Positions 1-6,597 are shown, numbered from the stretch's first letter. The stretch is DNA of 9,392 nt from SZUA-430 sp044375275 (GCA_044375275.1 JBILMZ010000137.1:1-9392); one strand, 5' to 3'. Translations and numbers: made by a program. The notes: generated from the letters alone by a model not told the origin.

Positions 1-117
1 AAAGGTGTAGGCCGACGGAGCAAGCCAACGCGAAGCTCCCCCACATTGGTTCAAAGCAAAAGCGGTAGCATCAGCTCCCGCCATGAACCAGGCGCTCACA
101 CCAACCCATTTCCGCAA

Positions 118-190
118 ACTTCCCGCTGAAGCGGGGGAAGTCGGTGCGCCTGCCGAAGCCTTGGCGAAGGCAGGCTGCACCGGATGGGGG
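118..190 (+). repeat. Solitary diverged palindromic half-unit (F0)
   Basis: Two consecutive hairpins are visible. The first is ACTTCCC-GC (118-126) pairing with GC-GG-GGGAAGT (131-141) around TGAA, with a two-G bulge. The second is GGTGC-GCCTGCC (143-154) pairing with GGCAGGC-T-GCACC (169-181), with one bulged T and an internal GAA/GAA loop. They are followed by GGATGGGG. This order (GGAAGT-closed hairpin, second hairpin, GGATGGRG tail) matches the half-units of the array at 8393-9392, although the stem sequences differ. I read it as a diverged, unpaired member of the same family. Homology is inferred from architecture and short anchors. Confidence 0.6.
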
Positions 191-214
191 CCCCTCCAAC
201 ATCGACCAGCCCAT

Positions 215-250
215 CTTCGCGTCCTTCGCCCCTTTCGCGCCTTTCGCGTG
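215..250. repeat. Four-copy 9-nt tandem repeat
   Basis: The bases form four consecutive 9-mers of the type YTTCGCGYC: CTTCGCGTC, CTTCGCCCC, TTTCGCGCC and TTTCGCGTG. The period is exactly 9. No gene covers it in a believable frame. A weaker 9-nt periodicity (TTTCGGCGA twice, then a related unit) follows at 290-316. The function is unknown. It could be slippage-derived filler or a small binding-site array. Confidence 0.6.
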
Positions 251-481
251 AAACCTTTCCCCCCCTGCGTCAATTTGTTCACTTTTTGTTTTCGGCGATT
301 TCGGCGATGTTCGGCGCTGTAGATCGATAGCGTCGGAATCCGTTCAGGGGTTCAGCCACTCAGGGCAAGCGACCTTCAATCTCCCAAACCCGACACAATT
401 CTCATCACCTGCAAACGGCCACCGTCACGCGCCCCGCGCGCGCCCGCATGGCCGCCAGGACACTCACAAGGACCAGAACAA

Positions 482-934
482 ATGACCTGCGACTTCTGCC
501 GGACCGCCCAGGACGGTCCCGGCATCATGCGCCTCGAACGGCGCGGCACATTCTATGGGGTCTCGATCCTGACCGAGGAGGGCTGGACCATGCACGCCTG
601 CCCACCAACGGAGCCTCCCCCCGCGGACCCGGAACCCGCTACCGCAACACCCGCACCCAGCACGCACGACACCACCGCCCGGCGATCACGTCGGCATCGA
701 AAATCGAAGGTGAAGGGCGGAAAATGGTGCCTGGGGCCGGAATCGAACCAGCGACACGCGGATTTTCAATCCGCTGCTCTACCAACTGAGCTACCCAGGC
801 TAATCGCAAGCACTCAGAGGGGCGGGTTTATAGGGGCTTGTGGCCCACCTGTCCAGCAAGGAAAACGGGTCAATTTGGCAGTTTCCCGGGGCGTGCTATG
901 TAGGCCTCAACATCTATTCGCCCTTAAGGAATGA
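482..934 (+). CDS. Small Cys-containing hypothetical protein; 3' part antisense to tRNA-Phe
   Basis: The family is not recognised. An AAGGA (468-472) lies 9 nt before the ATG. Over the first 40 codons I count about 90% G/C at third positions against about 55% at first and second positions, which is a coding signature. This part carries a CxxC (C3, C6) and a further Cys at residue 40, suggesting metal or redox chemistry. From about codon 41 the third-position bias falls, the sequence becomes Pro/Thr/Arg-rich, and from 725 to 800 the frame is the antisense of a tRNA. Such tRNA-antisense peptides are well-known annotation artefacts. The stop is at 932-934. A likely reading is that the 5' part is a real or decayed small gene whose original end is lost. 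No partner gene is evident. The alternative is that the whole frame is spurious. Confidence 0.35.
   Translation: MTCDFCRTAQDGPGIMRLERRGTFYGVSILTEEGWTMHACPPTEPPPADPEPATATPAPSTHDTTARRSRRHRKSKVKGGKWCLGPESNQRHADFQSAALPTELPRLIASTQRGGFIGACGPPVQQGKRVNLAVSRGVLCRPQHLFALKE
725..800 (-). tRNA. tRNA-Phe (GAA)
   Basis: Read on the minus strand, the 76-nt sequence folds as a canonical tRNA. The acceptor stem GCCTGGG pairs perfectly with CCCAGGC, followed by discriminator A and an encoded CCA (725-727). The anticodon stem GCGGA/TCCGC encloses the loop TTGAAAA, giving anticodon GAA for phenylalanine. The T arm is GCTGG-TTCGATT-CCGGC with one G-T wobble. The D-arm region has the usual TAGCTCAGTTGGTAGAGC. It delivers Phe to UUC/UUU codons. 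It has its own promoter (827-855) and no protein gene on its strand nearby. tRNA genes are frequent integration targets, but I see no repeated 3' end of this tRNA elsewhere in the window. Confidence 0.97.
827..855 (-). promoter_or_regulatory. Sigma70-type promoter of tRNA-Phe
   Basis: On the minus strand a -35 TGGACA (850-855, one mismatch to TTGACA) is separated by exactly 17 bp from a -10 TATAAA (827-832, one mismatch to TATAAT). This predicts a start near 820 and a leader of about 20 nt before the mature tRNA 5' end at 800. Motif quality, spacing and position all agree. Confidence 0.75.
875..902 (+). promoter_or_regulatory. Possible promoter of the crotonase operon
   Basis: TTGGCA (875-880) and TATGTA (897-902) are 16 bp apart and would start transcription near 909, giving a leader of about 32 nt before the ATG at 941 with its Shine-Dalgarno. 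Each hexamer is only a partial match, but no better pair is visible between the tRNA and the gene. It lies back to back with the tRNA promoter. Confidence 0.4.
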
Positions 935-940
935 AAAGCC

Positions 941-1795
941 ATGACGACCCATACCTGCTTCGACGTCGAGATCCGGGACAAAATAGCCCATATCCGGCTC
1001 AAGCGCCCGGAAGCCTTCAACACCATGAACCGCGCGTTCTGGAACGAGCTGCCCGCCATCGTGAACGCCATCAATGACGAGGCCTCGGCCCGCGTCATCG
1101 TGATCTCGTCCACCGGCAAGCACTTCTGCGCCGGCATGGACCTGTCGGTCTTCACGGACGGGCAGGGCGTGGCCGCCGGCAACACGCCGAAGAACGAGGT
1201 GGGACGCTCCAGGCTGGCGCTCCGCGCCGAGGCCATGCGCCTCCAGAAGACCTTCAACTGCCTCGACGAGGCCCGCATGCCGGTCCTCATGGCCGTGCAG
1301 GGCGGCTGCATTGGCGGGGCAGTCGACATGTCGACCTGCGCCGACATGCGCTACGCCACGAAGGACGCCTTCTTCGTCATCCAGGAGATCAACCTGGCCA
1401 TGACCGCCGATGTCGGCACCTTCCCGCGCCTCTGCCACTTGCTGCCGCAGGGCCTGGTGCGCGAGCTCGCTTTTGCCGGCCGCAGGCTGATGGCGCACCG
1501 CGCGCTGGAACTCGGCTTCGTCAACGAGCTCTTCGACACGCAGGAGCAGATGCTGGCCCACGTGATGGAAATCGCCCGCGAGATCGCCTCGAAGTCGCCG
1601 CTCGCCGTGCACGGCTCCAAGGTCATGATCAACTACGCGCGCGACCACTCGATCGCCGACGGCCTCGACTACGTCGCGACCTGGCAGTCCGGCATGTTCA
1701 ACCCCACCTCGGACATGTTCGAAAGCTTCCGCGCCAAGCAGGAAAAGCGGGACCCGGTCTACGAAGACCTCTTCCCCGTCCGCAAGGCGATGTGA
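941..1795 (+). CDS. Crotonase-family protein, dienoyl-CoA isomerase (ECH1)-like
   Basis: The 284-aa enoyl-CoA hydratase/isomerase fold protein most resembles delta3,5-delta2,4-dienoyl-CoA isomerase, which rearranges double bonds so that unsaturated fatty acyl-CoAs can enter beta-oxidation in the cytoplasm. Visible signatures are HFCAGMD (61-67) and QGGCIGG (120-126), the two oxyanion/CoA-site loops, and a QEINLAMTADVGT stretch (148-160). In that stretch E149 and D157 occupy the places of the catalytic Glu and Asp of ECH1 (known family chemistry). The start is set by TAAGGA (925-930), 10 nt before the ATG. Third positions are about 88% G/C over the first 42 codons. The stop is 12 nt before the next gene, so it probably heads an operon with two thioesterases. 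The alternative is a crotonase of unassigned specificity; the fold is certain and the reaction is inferred. Confidence 0.93.
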   Translation: MTTHTCFDVEIRDKIAHIRLKRPEAFNTMNRAFWNELPAIVNAINDEASARVIVISSTGKHFCAGMDLSVFTDGQGVAAGNTPKNEVGRSRLALRAEAMRLQKTFNCLDEARMPVLMAVQGGCIGGAVDMSTCADMRYATKDAFFVIQEINLAMTADVGTFPRLCHLLPQGLVRELAFAGRRLMAHRALELGFVNELFDTQEQMLAHVMEIAREIASKSPLAVHGSKVMINYARDHSIADGLDYVATWQSGMFNPTSDMFESFRAKQEKRDPVYEDLFPVRKAM

Positions 1796-1807
1796 CGGAA
1801 CACGAGC

Positions 1808-2221
1808 ATGGCCATTGAACAAAAGCCGGTACCCGCCGGCTACACTGAAGTTTTTCCCGAAGCGGGCTTCAACGCCTATGTCGGCCCGGTCTGGCGCGCA
1901 CCAGATGGCGCCGAATATCTCTTCGACGTCCGCGAGGTCCACCTGAACGGCGGCGGCTCGCTGCACGGCGGCATGGCTATGGCGCTGGCCGACATCGTGA
2001 TGGGCCGCACGGTCCGGGACGCGCTCGACGGCGCGAAGGCGCTGACGATCTCGCTCAGCTGCGACATTGTCAGCGGTTCGAAGCTCGGCGACCGCATCAT
2101 CGGCCGGGCCACGATCACCCGCCGCACGCGCTCGATCGTCTTCATCGCCGGCGAACTGTCGGTGGCCGGCAAGCCGATCATGACGGCGACGGGCATCTGG
2201 AAGATCCTCGGGAGCGAGTAG
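1808..2221 (+). CDS. PaaI-family hotdog acyl-CoA thioesterase (first of two)
   Basis: The 137-aa single hotdog-domain protein belongs to the PaaI/YbgC-like thioesterases, cytoplasmic enzymes that hydrolyse acyl-CoA to free acid and CoA. The helix signature is clear: N47, then LHGG (52-55), then ALAD with D62. These correspond to the Asn, His-Gly-Gly and Asp/Glu positions used in PaaI-type catalysis. The length is usual for the family. The ATG follows the preceding stop by 12 nt and has only a weak GGA (1797-1799). It is distantly paralogous to the next gene: both share RRTR.IVF and a C-terminal AT..W. It probably works with the upstream crotonase on acyl-CoA intermediates. The substrate cannot be read from the sequence. 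Confidence 0.88.
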   Translation: MAIEQKPVPAGYTEVFPEAGFNAYVGPVWRAPDGAEYLFDVREVHLNGGGSLHGGMAMALADIVMGRTVRDALDGAKALTISLSCDIVSGSKLGDRIIGRATITRRTRSIVFIAGELSVAGKPIMTATGIWKILGSE

Positions 2222-2230
2222 GCAAGGGCC

Positions 2231-2677
2231 ATGTCCGACTACAACGAAACGCCGCTGCCGCCCGCCCGGAACATTCCGGCGCCGGCAGGATGGCGTCCCG
2301 CCGACCAGTTCGACCCGTTCGAAGCCGCGCTCGGCCCCTATTTCGAGCGATGGCAGGAGGGCCGGCGCGAGTTCGCCTTCATCATCGACGATCGCCACAC
2401 CAACGCGCAGGGCGTGGCGCATGGCGGCGCGCTGCTGACCTTTGCGGACGCAGCGCTCGGCTATGCGCTCTGGGACGCCACCGACCGCGCGCCCTGCGTG
2501 ACGATCGGCCAGCAGACCCAGTTCATCGCCGCCGCCATGGAAGGCGACCTCGTGACCTGCCTGCCGGAAGTGGTCCGCAGGACCCGCGAGATCGTCTTCA
2601 TGCGCGGCGACTTCAGGGTGGGGGACAAGATCGTCTTCACGGCCACCGCCGTCTGGCGGACCTGGCCCAAGGCCTGA
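2231..2677 (+). CDS. PaaI-family hotdog acyl-CoA thioesterase (second of two)
   Basis: The 148-aa hotdog protein has a strong PaaI signature: N58, QGVAHGG (60-66) and FAD with D73. About 45 residues before the core form a Pro-rich, then amphipathic, extension that the first thioesterase lacks. It starts 9 nt after the preceding stop, with AAGGG (2224-2228) just before the ATG, so translation of the pair is probably coupled. Tandem, diverged hotdog genes suggest either two chain-length specificities or a mixed oligomer. Both are inferences. No terminator is visible behind it. A 49-nt gap with repeated CTGGTTA motifs precedes the next gene. Confidence 0.9.
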   Translation: MSDYNETPLPPARNIPAPAGWRPADQFDPFEAALGPYFERWQEGRREFAFIIDDRHTNAQGVAHGGALLTFADAALGYALWDATDRAPCVTIGQQTQFIAAAMEGDLVTCLPEVVRRTREIVFMRGDFRVGDKIVFTATAVWRTWPKA

Positions 2678-2680
2678 AGT

Positions 2681-2712
2681 GTTACCAGGACCTTAACTGG
2701 TTAGCTGGTTAA
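2681..2712. promoter_or_regulatory. Repeated CTGGTTA motif upstream of the AKR-like gene
   Basis: In the 49-nt gap, CTGGTTAG (2697-2704) and CTGGTTAA (2705-2712) are direct tandem 8-mers. An inverted relative, TTACCAG, precedes them (2682-2688), so ACCAG and CTGGT can pair across 8 nt. The flanking TTAACTGG/TTAGCTGG arrangement gives an AT-rich patch in a GC-rich background. It could be an operator for the downstream gene or part of an internal promoter. No convincing -35/-10 pair was found. Confidence 0.35.
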
Positions 2713-2747
2713 AACTCTGCATAGATTTGTCTGCCATGCTCGCCTCC

Positions 2748-3653
2748 ATGAGCACAGCACACACCCCCGCAGAACTCGTTCTTGGCACCGCGCAACTCGG
2801 CGACCCGCAGGGCGGCGTCAGTTCACCCGACGCGACGAGGCCCGTCCTCGCCGCCGCGATGAATGCCGGCATACGCTGGTACGAGACATCGCCCGCCTAC
2901 ACGAACGGCGAGATCCGCATCGGTCAGGCGTTCCGTGGCGACCGCCGTGCGCACATCATCACCAGGCTCGCCCCGGCGGCCCTGCGCGACGCCTCGCGCA
3001 GCGTGATCGAGGACGAAGTCACGCAGGCCAGTTCCCGCCTGAACATCGGTCGCCTCGACGTGCTGGCCCTCAACAATGTCACCGAAATGAAGGTGCACGA
3101 CGGCAGGCTGTGGCGTACGCTGAAGGAACTGCGCGATGAAGGCACGATCTACGACCTCGGCGTCTGCGTGTCGTCGCCCGAAGAGGCCATGCAGGCTTTG
3201 GCCGATCCGGCCGTGACCTACCTGCAGCTCCAGTTCAACGCGCTCGACTGGCGCTGGCGCGAAGCCGGCGTGATCGACGCACTGGCATCCCGCCCCGACG
3301 TCCTCGTCCACGCCCACTCGGCACTGCTCTTCGGCATCCTCGCCGGGACGCCGGGCGCGAAGTGGCCGGCCTTCAACGCCATCGACCCGGAGGCCCTGCG
3401 CCTCACGCTCTGGACCATGTCCAAAGGCATGGGCCGCGACTGTCCGGCGGATCTCTGCATCGCCTATGTGCGCGCGCAGCCCTGGATCCACGGCGTGATC
3501 GCCGGCGCCAGGAGCCCGGCCCAACTGGCCCTGAACATCGCCAGGTTCCGTCGCCCGCCACTAAGCGCCGACGAGATCGCCCGCGTGAACGCCGCCATGC
3601 CGCGGGCATCCACGGCCATGCTGCAGGGTGACCGCATCGGCCGCGCCGCCTGA
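2748..3653 (+). CDS. Aldo/keto reductase-fold protein with altered catalytic tetrad
   Basis: The 301-aa TIM-barrel protein of the aldo/keto reductase superfamily normally would use NADPH to reduce carbonyls. Family landmarks are LVLGTAQLG (10-18), AGIRWYETSPAY (40-51), ITRL (71-74), LDVLAL (103-108) and a C-terminal GVIAGARSPAQL NADPH-site-like segment. The canonical Asp-Tyr-Lys-His tetrad reads Glu46, Tyr51, Arg73 and Asn109, so only Tyr is unchanged. Activity as a classical reductase is therefore doubtful. The start is uncertain: TTG 2727, ATG 2736 and ATG 2748 are all in frame and none has a clear Shine-Dalgarno. I chose 2748 because it places the first beta strand at the usual distance. 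It lies 49 nt after the thioesterase and 11 nt before the patatin gene. Confidence 0.85.
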   Translation: MSTAHTPAELVLGTAQLGDPQGGVSSPDATRPVLAAAMNAGIRWYETSPAYTNGEIRIGQAFRGDRRAHIITRLAPAALRDASRSVIEDEVTQASSRLNIGRLDVLALNNVTEMKVHDGRLWRTLKELRDEGTIYDLGVCVSSPEEAMQALADPAVTYLQLQFNALDWRWREAGVIDALASRPDVLVHAHSALLFGILAGTPGAKWPAFNAIDPEALRLTLWTMSKGMGRDCPADLCIAYVRAQPWIHGVIAGARSPAQLALNIARFRRPPLSADEIARVNAAMPRASTAMLQGDRIGRAA

Positions 3654-3664
3654 AACACGACCAG

Positions 3665-5545
3665 ATGACCACCTCGCGCTTCAGCTACCTCAAGAGCCTG
3701 CTCCCCCAGCCGGCACGAAGCGCGGCCCGCAAGGGCGTCGAGCTCGTCACCAAGTTGCGTCCCCAGCAGGACCAGCAGGCCCACATCCCGCCGGAACTGC
3801 GCGAGCGGCTCCAGCACTTTCCCATCACCCGCGAGATCGGCCAGCGGGCCCTGAACGCGCTGGTGGCAAAGGCCGAATGGTTTTCGCTGCCCGGCGGCGC
3901 CACGCTGTCCCGCGAGGGTGACAACGACCAGGCCGTCTTCATCGTGGTGACAGGATGCCTTGGCGTCTTCACGCAGGAAGAAAACGGCGGCGATCACTTC
4001 ATTGCGCAGGTCCCGGCCGGCGAGACGGTTGGCGAAATGTCGGTGATCACCGGCGACGGCCACTCCGCCAAGCTCGTCGCACTGCGCGACAGCGAGCTGC
4101 TGCGCATTGGCAAGACCGAGTTCGAGCGCCTGCTCGCGCGCCATCCGCGCCTGTCGCTGAACCTGATGCGGATCCTCGTGCGCCGCCTGCGCCACTCCTC
4201 GCGCCGCGCGTCGGCCGTGCAGCCCGCGCGCACCATCGCCTTTGTCCCGCTCCATCCCGGCATTGACTGCCGCGAGCTCGGCGGGCAGCTGCAGGAAGCG
4301 TTCCGCTCCATCGCCCTGAAGGCAGGCGCTGTCGGCCGCGAGGCCGCCAGCCAGCCCAGCGACTGGTTCGCGCGCTGCGAAGCCGACAACGACATCGTCC
4401 TCTACATGGGCGACGCGCCGGAAAGCCCGTGGACACAGCTCTGCGTGCGCCAGGCCGACAGGATATTCCTCGTTGCCCGCGCCGGAGAATCCGCCGCCCA
4501 CGTCTTTCACAACCCCGAGACACGGGGGCGTCTCCGCCGCCAGCATCCGGAAGTGATCCTGCTCCGCGCGAAGGACGCCGGCGGCATGTCATCCACCGCG
4601 CTCGGCCAGAAGGCCATGGTCGGCCAGCACCATTACCTGCGCGAAGGCCATCGCCCCGATATTGATCGCCTCGCGCGCATCCTGTCGGGCAGGGCCGTGA
4701 GCCTCGTGCTCGCCGGTGGCGGCGCCCGCGGATTTGCGCATATCGGCGTGATCCGCGCCCTTCAGGAAGCAGGCGTCCCCTTCGACTTCGTTGGCGGCTC
4801 GTCGATGGGCGGCATCATCGCGGCCGGCCTCGCCATGGGCTGGGACAGCCAGGAACTGTCGCAGCGCATGCGAAATGCATTCGTCGACACGAACCCGCTG
4901 TCGGACTTCACGCTACCGCTGGTCGCCGTTCTGCGCGGAAAGAAGGTTTCAAAGCTTCTGCACGATCATTTCGGGGACATGAACATAGAGGACCTGCAGA
5001 CAACCTATTTCTGCGTCTCCTCGAACCTGACGCTGGGCCGCGCCCACGTGCACAGGGAAGGCCCGCTCTGGAAGGCGCTGCGGGCAACCGTCGCGATCCC
5101 TGGCCTGCTGCCGCCGGTCGTGCACGAGAAGAACCTGCTGGTGGATGGCGGTCTCATGAACAACATGCCCGTCGACATCATGGCCACGATGGCGCAGGGC
5201 CCCGTGATCGGTGTCGACGTTGCGGGCGATGAAGCCCTCGTCGCCGAAGCCGAGGACTTCAACGACCAGCCCTGGCTGCCGCTGTTCCGGCAGCAGCTGA
5301 AGGGCACCCCCTCCATCGTCTCGATCCTGATGCGCTCGGGCACCGTCGGCAACGAAGTCCAGCGCCGCCAGGCCCGCGAGCAGGCCGATCTCCTCTTCGA
5401 CCCGCCGCTGCCCGGCATCGGCCTCCGGTCATGGCAATCCTTCGACGCCGCCATCAACCAGGGCTACGAACACGCCCAGCAGGTCATCGAGGAAAACGGC
5501 CTCGACTTCCTCTGGACCATCCGCGGCCACGGCTCAGCTAGCTAG
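3665..5545 (+). CDS. NTE-like patatin phospholipase with N-terminal cNMP-binding-type domain
   Basis: The 626-aa protein of the neuropathy-target-esterase type is predicted to hydrolyse (lyso)phospholipids. In order: a basic N-terminal stretch (1-60); a cyclic-nucleotide-binding-fold domain (about 65-165, AGETVGE at 118-124); an NTE-family linker (about 185-340); and a patatin domain (about 345-510). The patatin domain has oxyanion loop GGGARG (351-356), nucleophile elbow GSSMG (378-382, Ser380) and DGG (494-496, Asp494), so the Ser-Asp dyad is complete. In the phosphate-binding cassette the usual Arg of R-S/T-A is His133 (HSA 133-135), so cyclic nucleotide binding is doubtful. There is no signal peptide or clear membrane helix. 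The ATG follows the AKR-like stop by 11 nt with little Shine-Dalgarno, suggesting co-translation. Its TAG stop (5543-5545) overlaps the stop of the convergent dehalogenase gene. Confidence 0.94.
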   Translation: MTTSRFSYLKSLLPQPARSAARKGVELVTKLRPQQDQQAHIPPELRERLQHFPITREIGQRALNALVAKAEWFSLPGGATLSREGDNDQAVFIVVTGCLGVFTQEENGGDHFIAQVPAGETVGEMSVITGDGHSAKLVALRDSELLRIGKTEFERLLARHPRLSLNLMRILVRRLRHSSRRASAVQPARTIAFVPLHPGIDCRELGGQLQEAFRSIALKAGAVGREAASQPSDWFARCEADNDIVLYMGDAPESPWTQLCVRQADRIFLVARAGESAAHVFHNPETRGRLRRQHPEVILLRAKDAGGMSSTALGQKAMVGQHHYLREGHRPDIDRLARILSGRAVSLVLAGGGARGFAHIGVIRALQEAGVPFDFVGGSSMGGIIAAGLAMGWDSQELSQRMRNAFVDTNPLSDFTLPLVAVLRGKKVSKLLHDHFGDMNIEDLQTTYFCVSSNLTLGRAHVHREGPLWKALRATVAIPGLLPPVVHEKNLLVDGGLMNNMPVDIMATMAQGPVIGVDVAGDEALVAEAEDFNDQPWLPLFRQQLKGTPSIVSILMRSGTVGNEVQRRQAREQADLLFDPPLPGIGLRSWQSFDAAINQGYEHAQQVIEENGLDFLWTIRGHGSAS

Positions 5546-6453
5546 GCCTTCGCAAACGCCGCCACCGCCGCGCGCGCTATTTCTTCGCCCCACTCCTGCA
5601 CGAAATGCCCGCCCTCCGGAATTTCCAGCGGGGCAGGGCAGCCTTTGATCGTCTGCCGCAGCTGGGCCATGATATTCGGGCCAAGCACCGGATCCATCAT
5701 GCCGACCGCCATGAATGTCGGCCCGGACCACGACTGGGACCACCACGTCGCGGCCTGCCGCGAGACATCAGCGCCCTCCATCTCCGGTGACACCATGACC
5801 ATCTGCGGGAACCGGCGCACGCCCGCCTTGTAGCGCTGGTCGGGGAAGGGCGCGTTATAGGCCGCAACTTCGCCTTCGGTCAGGATCGGCGTCGCGCGAT
5901 GCATGAGCGCGCCGACATCCATGTCCGGATTGGCTTTCGCATAAGCCTTCCAGGCCTCAAACCCGGGGCCGGGACTGGTGCCCGTCGCCAGCGTCGTGTT
6001 CATGACGATGAGCCGCGCAAAGCGCTCCGGCATCGCCATTGGCACGGTAAGCCCGATCAGCCCGCCCCAGTCCTGCACGACCAGCGTGATGTTGCGCAGG
6101 TCCAGCCGCTCGATGAACCGCAGCAGCGTGTTACGATGGAAGTTGAAGCTGTAGACATTATCGTCAAGCGGCTTGTCCGAACGGCCAAAGCCGAAGAAAT
6201 CCGGCGCCACAACGCGTGACCCGTCCGCGGCGAACACCGGGATCATCTTGCGATAGAGGTAGCACCAGCTCGGTTCGCCATGCAGGCAGAGATAGATGTG
6301 GGGTGAGCCCCTGTCAGCGTTGATGTCAAGGTAATGCATCCGCAGGCCGCCATATCCCGGAAGATTCTCCAGGTAGTGCGGTTCAAAGGAAAAGCCGGGA
6401 AGGTTCTGGAACCGGACGTCCGGCGTACGCAGGGCGTTGAGGGATGATGTCAT
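5542..6453 (-). CDS. dhmA: Haloalkane dehalogenase (HLD-I type), alpha/beta hydrolase
   Basis: The 303-aa enzyme is predicted to cleave carbon-halogen bonds hydrolytically, giving an alcohol and halide in the cytoplasm. Family features are all present: RTPDVRF near the N terminus (9-15), HGEPSW (58-63, oxyanion hole), VQDWGG (126-131) with nucleophile Asp128 and halide-binding Trp129, a cap-domain FEAW (165-168) whose Trp168 fits the second halide Trp of subfamily I, GMMDP with Asp254, and GGHFVQE with His283. The start is the ATG at 6453, because this is where homologous N termini begin and AAGGAG (6465-6470) lies 11 nt upstream; the frame is open 87 bases further 5' but without support. The Shine-Dalgarno sits in a small AACTC-AAG-GAGTT hairpin (6463-6475). 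It is transcribed divergently from the thiolase. Natural substrates cannot be inferred; some relatives have unknown physiological roles. Confidence 0.94.
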   Translation of the reverse strand: MTSSLNALRTPDVRFQNLPGFSFEPHYLENLPGYGGLRMHYLDINADRGSPHIYLCLHGEPSWCYLYRKMIPVFAADGSRVVAPDFFGFGRSDKPLDDNVYSFNFHRNTLLRFIERLDLRNITLVVQDWGGLIGLTVPMAMPERFARLIVMNTTLATGTSPGPGFEAWKAYAKANPDMDVGALMHRATPILTEGEVAAYNAPFPDQRYKAGVRRFPQMVMVSPEMEGADVSRQAATWWSQSWSGPTFMAVGMMDPVLGPNIMAQLRQTIKGCPAPLEIPEGGHFVQEWGEEIARAAVAAFAKA

Positions 6454-6504
6454 GCGCTGGGCAACTCCTTGAGTTCCGCGCTTGGGAGGTCTGGCGGAAG
6501 CGCG

Positions 6505-6532
6505 AGTATAGAGGCAACAAAGCTCTCGCCAA
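6505..6532 (-). promoter_or_regulatory. Probable promoter of the dehalogenase gene
   Basis: On the minus strand a -10 TATACT (6505-6510, one mismatch) follows TTGGCG (6527-6532, two mismatches to TTGACA) by 16 bp. The start would be near 6498, about 45 nt before the ATG at 6453. The 144-bp gap is shared with the divergent thiolase gene, whose own promoter I cannot assign. A GCCGGG/CCCGGC hairpin (6543-6561) lies on the thiolase side. Confidence 0.5.
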
Positions 6533-6597
6533 GACCCCATGGGCCGGGCTAGGTTCCCGGCTCAGCAACCCGCATCCATCGACTGAGGAGTTCCCCA

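Larger units (their letters stand above)
1..481. other. Gene-poor intergenic stretch
   Basis: I find no convincing gene here. The only moderately long frame (83-322, plus) runs through a palindromic repeat and a tandem repeat and has no ribosome binding site. The stretch holds a solitary hairpin half-element (118-190), a four-copy 9-nt tandem repeat (215-250) and a second short 9-nt periodicity of TTTCGGCGA-like units (290-316). The window starts inside this region, so the end of an upstream gene may lie just outside. Confidence 0.6.

Noticed and set aside
83..322. 79-aa plus-strand frame
   Set aside because: It runs through the F0 hairpins and the 9-nt tandem repeat, lacks a ribosome site, and its composition (Pro/Arg/Phe) reflects the repeats.
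448..789. 113-aa plus-strand frame ending in a tRNA-antisense peptide
   Set aside because: Its C terminus is the antisense translation of tRNA-Phe in another frame, and it overlaps the better-supported frame at 482.
725..800. tRNA-Phe as a used integration (att) site
   Set aside because: No second copy of the tRNA 3' end and no integrase gene are present in the window.
914..2422. 502-aa minus-strand frame opposite the crotonase and thioesterases
   Set aside because: It is a shadow frame produced by high GC3 on the plus strand; the plus-strand frames carry clear family motifs and ribosome sites.
2693..2712. CtrA binding site (TTAA-N7-TTAA)
   Set aside because: The two TTAA tetramers are 12 nt apart, not 7, and the intermediate TTAG does not give the right spacing.
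3464..4546. 360-aa minus-strand frame opposite the AKR-like and patatin genes
   Set aside because: It is a shadow of the conserved plus-strand genes with no recognisable domain.
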